A stretch of DNA of 22,556 nucleotides from Gammaproteobacteria bacterium (GTDB lineage Bacteria; Pseudomonadota; Gammaproteobacteria; Burkholderiales; Thiobacillaceae), in NCBI GenBank assembly GCA_018820745.1, contig JAHJNP010000154.1, positions 1 through 22,556 on the forward strand, in the 5' to 3' direction. Shown here in pieces: positions 18,156 to 22,556 of the stretch; position 1 is the stretch's first letter; every line of letters starts with the position of its first letter. The translations under genes and the position numbers were made by a program. The notes beneath the pieces were generated by a model. The model was given only the letters and a program-made list of their open reading frames with translations, was not told the DNA's origin and made no database searches.

Positions 18156-18418
18156 TGTTCTTCTCCTTCTTGCACGCCGTATTCATTGTCCAGCTGGTTC
18201 ATGCGGCGGGCGTAGAACCAGATGATCAGGACGTAGATGATCAGCGAACCCTGGGCGCCCATGTAGAAGGCGAAGGGGAAGCCCATGATGACGATTTCAT
18301 TGAGCTGAGGGGCGAAAAAAATGACGACAAACGTCACCACGAACCAGATGGCTAACAGGATCGCGGTGATCCGCAGATTCTTGCGCCAGTACTCCTGATG
18401 TCTTTCCGACAATTCCAT
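18152..18418 (-). CDS. DUF4212 sodium/substrate symporter small subunit
   Basis: This 88-residue protein has two membrane segments and the hallmark DUF4212 pattern: YWRKNLRI near the start, the IFFAPQLNEI segment, GFPFAFYMGAQGS, and IWFYARRMNQLDNEYGV near the end. Members are nearly always encoded directly before an SSS-family symporter and are annotated as its small subunit; the exact role is not established. GGAGGAA six bases before ATG 18418 is a strong ribosome binding site. The stop overlaps the symporter start, implying coupled translation. A good promoter lies upstream, so the pair may be transcribed separately from the DUF294 and exonuclease genes. Confidence 0.93.
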   Translation of the reverse strand: MELSERHQEYWRKNLRITAILLAIWFVVTFVVIFFAPQLNEIVIMGFPFAFYMGAQGSLIIYVLIIWFYARRMNQLDNEYGVQEGEEQ

Positions 18419-18453
18419 GGCAGTTCCTCCGTGAACATGAGTGGGGGACGCGC

Positions 18454-18464
18454 TTTATTGATTG
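18454..18464. promoter_or_regulatory. Shared leader element TTTATTGATTG
   Basis: This 11-base sequence occurs here, 36-46 bases before the DUF4212 start, and identically at 14454-14464 before dctP, in the same orientation relative to both genes. It lies just downstream of the predicted transcription start near 18475, a position suited to a repressor or a leader RNA element. Confidence 0.4.
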
Positions 18465-18481
18465 ATGTTGCGCGTGCGCGG

Positions 18482-18510
18482 AGTGTAAGGACTTGTTATT
18501 CCACCGACAA
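18482..18510 (-). promoter_or_regulatory. Promoter of the DUF4212-symporter genes
   Basis: On the minus strand TTGTCG (18505-18510) and TACACT (18482-18487) are 17 bases apart. Transcription would start near 18475, giving a leader of nearly 60 bases before ATG 18418. Confidence 0.6.
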
Positions 18511-18514
18511 ACAG

Positions 18515-18530
18515 ATTAGTAGGCGCTAAT
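18515..18530. promoter_or_regulatory. Small inverted repeat just upstream of the promoter
   Basis: ATTAG (18515-18519) and CTAAT (18526-18530) are separated by six bases. The element overlaps the stop codon of the exonuclease gene and sits directly upstream of the -35 box. The same half-sites occur before dctP with a wider spacer. The arms are short, so chance is possible. Confidence 0.3.
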
Positions 18531-19221
18531 TTACTGATAGCCAGCGCCGGGCACGCAGCAGGCCGCGTAGTTGCTGCGCGGTGTCGAGCTTGTTGCGCTG
18601 CGCCGCCTGCAGCAGGATCAGCCACAACTCGGCGGTGGCGTAGGCGTCGGCCAGTGCGCCGTGGCGCGCGTATACGGCAATGCCGAAATGCGCCAGCCAG
18701 TCGTCGAGGTGGCGGCAGTGCGGCACGGCGTCGGGGAACAGCAGCGGCGCCACCACCGCCGCGTCGAACCACGGTGCGGCGATCGACAGGCCCAGCTGTT
18801 CGCGCGCGGCGCGCTGCAAGACCGTCTGGTCGAATGCCGCGTGGAAGGCGACCCGCGGCGCACCCTGGGCAAACTCCAGCCAATCGAGCAATGCCTCGTG
18901 CGGCGCCTGCCCGGCGCGCTGTTCGCTGCCGCTGATGCCATGGATCAGGATGTTGGCGGCAGCGGTCGACTGCAATTGCGTGAGCCCGACTTCCAGGCTG
19001 GCATCGAGTGCGATGCGGCCGTGTTCGATTGCCACCGAACCGATCGCCAGCAGCGCATCGCGCTGCGCGTCCAGCCCACCGGTTTCTGTGTCGACCACGC
19101 ACCAGCGCATGTCGGCAAGCGGCAGCTTGAGGTTGACCTTCTGCCGGGCCAGCGCAACGCAGCGTGCCCTGCTGGCGGCATCCAGGGCGGGCAGCGAGCG
19201 TTTTGCAAACGGCCAGATCAC
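18526..19221 (-). CDS. DEDDh 3'-5' exonuclease (DnaQ/RNase T-like)
   Basis: This 231-residue protein carries the full DEDDh nuclease set: Asp44 and Glu46 in VVDTETGG, Asp131 in FHAAFDQTVL, and His187 with Asp192 in ARHGALADAYATAEL. It should therefore be an active metal-dependent exonuclease on DNA or RNA. It is too short and lacks the C-terminal elements for a replicative epsilon subunit assignment. The start is GTG 19221, overlapping the stop of the DUF294 gene as GTGA, so the two are translationally coupled. Such an exonuclease is repeatedly seen next to DUF294 regulators and DUF4212/SSS symporters; why a nuclease belongs with a transporter is not known. Confidence 0.9.
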   Translation of the reverse strand: MIWPFAKRSLPALDAASRARCVALARQKVNLKLPLADMRWCVVDTETGGLDAQRDALLAIGSVAIEHGRIALDASLEVGLTQLQSTAAANILIHGISGSEQRAGQAPHEALLDWLEFAQGAPRVAFHAAFDQTVLQRAAREQLGLSIAAPWFDAAVVAPLLFPDAVPHCRHLDDWLAHFGIAVYARHGALADAYATAELWLILLQAAQRNKLDTAQQLRGLLRARRWLSVN

Positions 19222-21107
19222 AGCTGGTAATCCAGCGCCAGCCGTGCCTGCACCTTGCGCGCCTGGCGCAGGGCTTCCTTCAGGATGCGGCGGTCGAGCG
19301 GGTTCAGCGTGTCGGGGTCGAGATGGTTGTCGGGCGTGATGCCGGTGCGCTGCTGCTCATGCTGGTGACGCAGCCGAAGCAGTTGCAGGAAGTGAAACGC
19401 GCGGTTCCAGTCGGCCAGTTCGGCATCGGGAATATGCAGCGCGTGCGCGGCCGCGCGCAGCCGCTTGGCAGTGTTGGTCTGCGCGCTGCCGGCCGCCAGC
19501 GCGAAAATGCGCGCCGCATCGACAAACGGCGTGGCGCCATTGAGCTTGAGGTCGATGGTGTGCGGGTGGGCATTGTCGTCCGACAGCACGAAGTCGCGCA
19601 CCAGTCCCAGCGGCGGACGGTTGCGCAGGGCGTTGCCCGCCATCTGGTGCAGAAAGCGCGGATTCTTCTGCGCGGCGCGGTTGAGCCAGGCGCGCAGGTC
19701 GAGCGCCAGCGACGCATCGCCGGTTAGCGGACGAAAGTCGAAAAAGATGCTGGCGTGCAGCAGCGCGTCGGGGCTGCCATGGTCGATCCATTGCGTGAAC
19801 TGCTGCTGCCAGTCGGCCGCCGACAGGCACCACTTCGGATTGCTCGCCATGATGTCGCCACGGCACAGTGGGAACCCGCAGGCGTCGAGCCGGTGGTTCA
19901 CGCGCAGCGCAAACGCCAGCAGCGCATCGCGCCGGGCGTCGTTCGCTTCGGCAAAGATCAGCGCGTTGTCCTGGTCGGTGGCGAGCGTCTGTTCCATGCG
20001 GCCTTCCGACCCCAGCGCCAGCCAGCACCAGCGCAGTCCGACGAGCGCGTCATCGGCTTCGCATTCAAGCGCGATGATGCGCTCGGTCAGGCGGTCGTTG
20101 AGGCTGGAAATGATCGCGGTGAGATTTTCCGCGTCCATCCCCTGCGCCAGCAGGCTATGCGCCAGGTCGCCGATGTCGAGCGCCAGCGCGGGCAGGTGGC
20201 TGGGGTCTTCGCTGCGCGCAATGGCCGAGGTGATGCCTTCCACCGACAGGCGGCGCAGCGCGAAGATGTCCTTTTCCGACACCACGCCGGCCAGTTTCCC
20301 CCCCTTGACCAGCGGAATGTGGTGGATGGCCTGGCGCGCCATCAGCACCAGCGCATCTGCCGCCGGTGCCTCGACAGGCAGGGTCGCAGGCCCTGGTGTC
20401 ATCACGGCCGAAATCGGGGTGGCCAGCGGCACCCCGGCCAGGGTCACGCGCGCCAGCACATCCTTCAGGGTGAGAATGCCGAGCGGGTGCCCGGCGGCGT
20501 CGGTGACCACCACCGACCCCACGCGCGCGGCCTCCATCGCCGCCAGCGCATCGGCCAGCGGGACATCGGGCAGCACGCTCAGGGGGGGGCGCCGGATCAG
20601 GCTGGCCAGCGGGCGCGCAAAGCGGCTTTCGTCGTCGAGCGCCAGCGCGTATTCCGATTGCACCGCGCGCTGCGACTCCTCCAGCAGGCTGGCGATGCGG
20701 CGCGTGCAGAAATCATGGAATTCGGGGCTTTTTGCCAGCAGCGAATGGAAATCGGCGGCGGGCAGCAGGTAGCAGAAGGTATCGGTTGCCGCGACATAGC
20801 GGTTGGCCGCACCGCGCCCGGCCAGCAGCGCCCCCAGCGGAAACATCTCGCCCGTCGCCAGTTGCAGCACCGTCTGCCCCTCGGCGGTGGCGCCGGCCAC
20901 GGTGCCCTGCTTGACGATGAACAGCGCATCGGGCGGCGTGTCAGCAGGCTGCAGCAACACCGCGTCGCGCGCAAAATAGGCGACCGACAGGCGCCGCACC
21001 AGCCATAGCAGCTCGTCTTCCGTCATCGCCGAAAAGGGTGCCTGCCGCCGCAATGCGTCGAGGGTTGCGTGGTGCAGGCTGTTGGCGAGCGGAATGATAT
21101 GGGTCAT
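19218..21107 (-). CDS. cNMP-binding/CBS/DUF294 nucleotidyltransferase-like regulator
   Basis: This 629-residue soluble protein has four parts: a cyclic-nucleotide-binding-like domain (about 25-145), two CBS domains (about 170-290), a DUF294 nucleotidyltransferase-like domain with the GSEGRMEQTLATDQDNAL signature (365-382, metal-binding Asp377 and Asp379), and a DUF294 C-terminal helical domain (about 480-625). The family resembles GlnD-type nucleotidyltransferases and is presumed to modify or regulate a partner in response to nucleotides. The usual phosphate-binding cassette of the cNMP domain is poorly conserved here (GEMFPLGALLAGRGAANRY), so the ligand may not be cAMP. It heads the exonuclease and symporter genes, which points to transporter control. 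ATG 21107 has no clear Shine-Dalgarno. Confidence 0.92.
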   Translation of the reverse strand: MTHIIPLANSLHHATLDALRRQAPFSAMTEDELLWLVRRLSVAYFARDAVLLQPADTPPDALFIVKQGTVAGATAEGQTVLQLATGEMFPLGALLAGRGAANRYVAATDTFCYLLPAADFHSLLAKSPEFHDFCTRRIASLLEESQRAVQSEYALALDDESRFARPLASLIRRPPLSVLPDVPLADALAAMEAARVGSVVVTDAAGHPLGILTLKDVLARVTLAGVPLATPISAVMTPGPATLPVEAPAADALVLMARQAIHHIPLVKGGKLAGVVSEKDIFALRRLSVEGITSAIARSEDPSHLPALALDIGDLAHSLLAQGMDAENLTAIISSLNDRLTERIIALECEADDALVGLRWCWLALGSEGRMEQTLATDQDNALIFAEANDARRDALLAFALRVNHRLDACGFPLCRGDIMASNPKWCLSAADWQQQFTQWIDHGSPDALLHASIFFDFRPLTGDASLALDLRAWLNRAAQKNPRFLHQMAGNALRNRPPLGLVRDFVLSDDNAHPHTIDLKLNGATPFVDAARIFALAAGSAQTNTAKRLRAAAHALHIPDAELADWNRAFHFLQLLRLRHQHEQQRTGITPDNHLDPDTLNPLDRRILKEALRQARKVQARLALDYQL

Positions 21108-21138
21108 GGGCGGATGTCGTGACAGCGCGGATTTTTAC

Positions 21139-21168
21139 AATTTACCGCGCATCCGCAATCGTGTGCAA
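21139..21168 (-). promoter_or_regulatory. Candidate promoter of the DUF294 gene
   Basis: On the minus strand TTGCAC (21163-21168) and TAAATT (21139-21144) are 18 bases apart, about 31 bases before ATG 21107. The nine bases TACAATTTA here (21136-21144) also occur in the dctP leader (14449-14457). Seen by eye. Confidence 0.4.
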
Positions 21169-21269
21169 AAATTGCCGGCCCGACCGGGTTCGGCCGCCCC
21201 GGCCAGCCTCCGAAACTAAAGCCCCATTGCCGGGTCAGTGATAAACAGAACCTGACCGCACATCTGCTC

Positions 21270-21977
21270 ATGACCCAGACTAAAAAATCCAATCCGCTGC
21301 TCGAACTCCTGATCAACATCGTCATTCCGTCCATCATCCTGATGAAGTTCAGCGGCGAGCAGGACCTTGGCGTAGTGGGCGGGCTGCTGGTGGCGTTGGC
21401 GTTTCCGCTCGGCTGGGGAACGTTCGAGCTGATCGGGCGCGGCAAGGTCAACCTTTTTTCCGTGCTGGGCCTGGTCAGCATCCTGCTCACCGGCGGCATC
21501 GGCCTGCTGCAGCTCGACACCCAGTGGCTGGCGGTGAAGGAAGCCGCGATTCCCGCGCTGATCGGCGTGGCCGTGCTGGTTTCCACCCGCACCCGCTACC
21601 CGCTGGTAAAAACCCTGCTCTACAACCCGACGCTGATCGATGTGGCGCGGGTGCAGCAGCATCTCGACGCGCGCGGCACGGCGCGGGACTTCGAGGCGCG
21701 CCTGCAGAATGCCACCTACATGCTGGGCGGCACCTTCTTCTTCTCCGCGGCAATGAACTATTTTCTGGCCACCTGGATCGTCACCAGCCCGGCCGGCAGC
21801 GAGGCGTTCAACGCCGAGCTCGGGCGCCTGACCCTGGTGAGCTATCCGATGATCGCCCTGCCGTCGATGCTCATGATGATGGGCGCGCTTTACTACCTTG
21901 CGCGGGCGACGCGCGAACTGGCTGGGCTGAAGCTGAGTGAAACGCTGAATACCGGGGATGCCCAGCAGCCATCCTGA
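21270..21977 (+). CDS. VC0807-like integral membrane protein
   Basis: This 235-residue protein has about six hydrophobic segments. It resembles the VC0807 family, whose members are sometimes labelled intracellular-septation-like or MFS-like without biochemical support. Visible features are an N-terminal NPLLELLINIVIPSIIL helix, the PLGWGTFELIGRGKVNLFSVLG segment (a polar GRGK between two helices), an RTRYPLVKTLLYNP loop, and two C-terminal helices. No transport motif is recognisable, so I assign no function. ATG 21270 lacks a clear Shine-Dalgarno. The gene is divergent from the DUF294 gene across 162 bases and ends at the strong bidirectional terminator before groEL. Confidence 0.75.
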   Translation: MTQTKKSNPLLELLINIVIPSIILMKFSGEQDLGVVGGLLVALAFPLGWGTFELIGRGKVNLFSVLGLVSILLTGGIGLLQLDTQWLAVKEAAIPALIGVAVLVSTRTRYPLVKTLLYNPTLIDVARVQQHLDARGTARDFEARLQNATYMLGGTFFFSAAMNYFLATWIVTSPAGSEAFNAELGRLTLVSYPMIALPSMLMMMGALYYLARATRELAGLKLSETLNTGDAQQPS

Positions 21978-22010
21978 ACGGCAGCGGTGCGTGTTTGGAC
22001 GTGCCTCATC

Positions 22011-22063
22011 GTTCAAGCCACAAAAAAGCCCCGCATGACGCGGGGCTTTTTTGTGGCTTGAAC
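22011..22063. terminator. Bidirectional terminator between VC0807-like gene and groEL
   Basis: Two perfectly complementary 24-base arms (22011-22034 and 22040-22063) flank a five-base loop. The core is GCCCCGC/GCGGGGC followed by six T bases on each strand, with the arms continuing outward through GTGGCTTGAAC. It ends both convergent genes. Confidence 0.95.
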
Positions 22064-22117
22064 AGCCGGGTCCAGGGCGCTGCCCGCAAGCGGGAGGGCC
22101 CTGGTTGAACAGCATCC

Positions 22118-22556
22118 TTACATCATGCCGCCCATGCCGCCCATGCCGCCCATCCCACCCATGTCGCCACCACCCATCGCGGCAGACTGTTTGTCTTCCG
22201 GCAGGTCGGCGATCATGCAGTCGGTGGTCAGCATCAGGCCGGCGATCGACGCAGCGTTCTGCAGCGCGATGCGGGTGACCTTGGTCGGATCGAGCACGCC
22301 CATCGCCATCATGTCGCCGAATTCGCCGGTGCCGGCGTTGTAGCCAAAGTTGCCCTTGCCTTCCAGCACCTTGTTGACGACGACCGAGGGCTCTTCGCCG
22401 CAGTTCTTGACGATCTGGCGCAGCGGCTCTTCGATGGCGCGCAGCACGATCTTCACGCCGGCGTCCTGGTCGTGGTTGTCGCCCTTCACCTTGGCCGCGG
22501 CGGCCTTGGCGCGCAGCAGCGCGACGCCGCCGCCGGGAACGACGCCTTCTTCAACG
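22118..22556 (-). CDS. groEL: GroEL chaperonin, C-terminal part (partial)
   Basis: The visible 145 codons are the C-terminal quarter of the 60-kDa chaperonin, which folds proteins in an ATP-driven double ring with GroES. The first residues [16 protein letters not shown] are the highly conserved stretch at about residues 405-420 of GroEL, after which the equatorial domain continues with NPxx-like [12 protein letters not shown] and [18 protein letters not shown]. It ends in the flexible Gly-Gly-Met tail, here four GGM repeats and a final Met. The 5' part, and any groES, lie outside the window. The gene is intact as far as visible. Confidence 0.98.
   Translation of the reverse strand, partial: VEEGVVPGGGVALLRAKAAAAKVKGDNHDQDAGVKIVLRAIEEPLRQIVKNCGEEPSVVVNKVLEGKGNFGYNAGTGEFGDMMAMGVLDPTKVTRIALQNAASIAGLMLTTDCMIADLPEDKQSAAMGGGDMGGMGGMGGMGGMM

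Noticed and set aside
22125..22160. Short tandem repeat of GCCGCCCAT type at the groEL end
   Set aside because: It encodes the normal Gly-Gly-Met tail of GroEL.

Overview
The window is about 22.5 kb of GC-rich, densely coding bacterial chromosome. Gene content (GroEL with a Gly-Gly-Met tail, a TRAP transporter with malate synthase G, a DUF4212/sodium symporter pair, many c-di-GMP type signalling domains) suggests a betaproteobacterium. A Thiobacillus, Nitrosomonadales or Rhodocyclales relative is plausible, but I could not test this. I see no phage, insertion sequence, CRISPR array or other mobile element. Long antisense reading frames are GC-driven shadows.

Layout. 1-2013 (minus): an AEC-family permease and a PBP7-type D-alanyl-D-alanine endopeptidase, with the start of a further gene at the left edge. 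2172-6383 (plus): a two-gene signalling operon, a soluble HDOD-like/GAF-like/histidine kinase followed by a REC-PAS-GGDEF-EAL response regulator. 6394-14402 (minus): a tightly packed six-gene operon in the order dctP-dctQ-dctM (TRAP importer), tartronate semialdehyde reductase, glycerate-dehydrogenase-type reductase, malate synthase G. 14797-14872 (minus): tRNA-Phe(GAA) with its own promoter and terminator. 14937-15925: a small YggT-like membrane protein and a divergent TPR protein. 16044-21107 (minus): a four-gene cluster, cNMP/CBS/DUF294 regulator, DEDDh exonuclease, DUF4212 small subunit and large sodium:solute symporter. 21270-21977 (plus): a VC0807-like membrane protein. 22118-22556 (minus): the C-terminal part of GroEL.

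How the genes fit together. The TRAP operon appears to couple import of a small carboxylate to enzymes of glyoxylate, tartronate semialdehyde and hydroxypyruvate metabolism. Malate synthase G consumes glyoxylate plus acetyl-CoA, while the nearby symporter pair is of the acetate/monocarboxylate type, so both operons could feed C2 metabolism. Their leaders share an exact 11-base element (TTTATTGATTG on the plus strand, 14454-14464 and 18454-18464), and both have ATTAG/CTAAT inverted half-sites. I read this as possible co-regulation, not proof.

The most interesting leads are that shared leader element, the DUF294/exonuclease genes attached to a transporter, the acidic proline-rich insertion in DctM, the long Ala-rich insertion in the symporter, and the unusual HDOD-kinase/c-di-GMP regulator pair. 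No wholly unfamiliar system was found.
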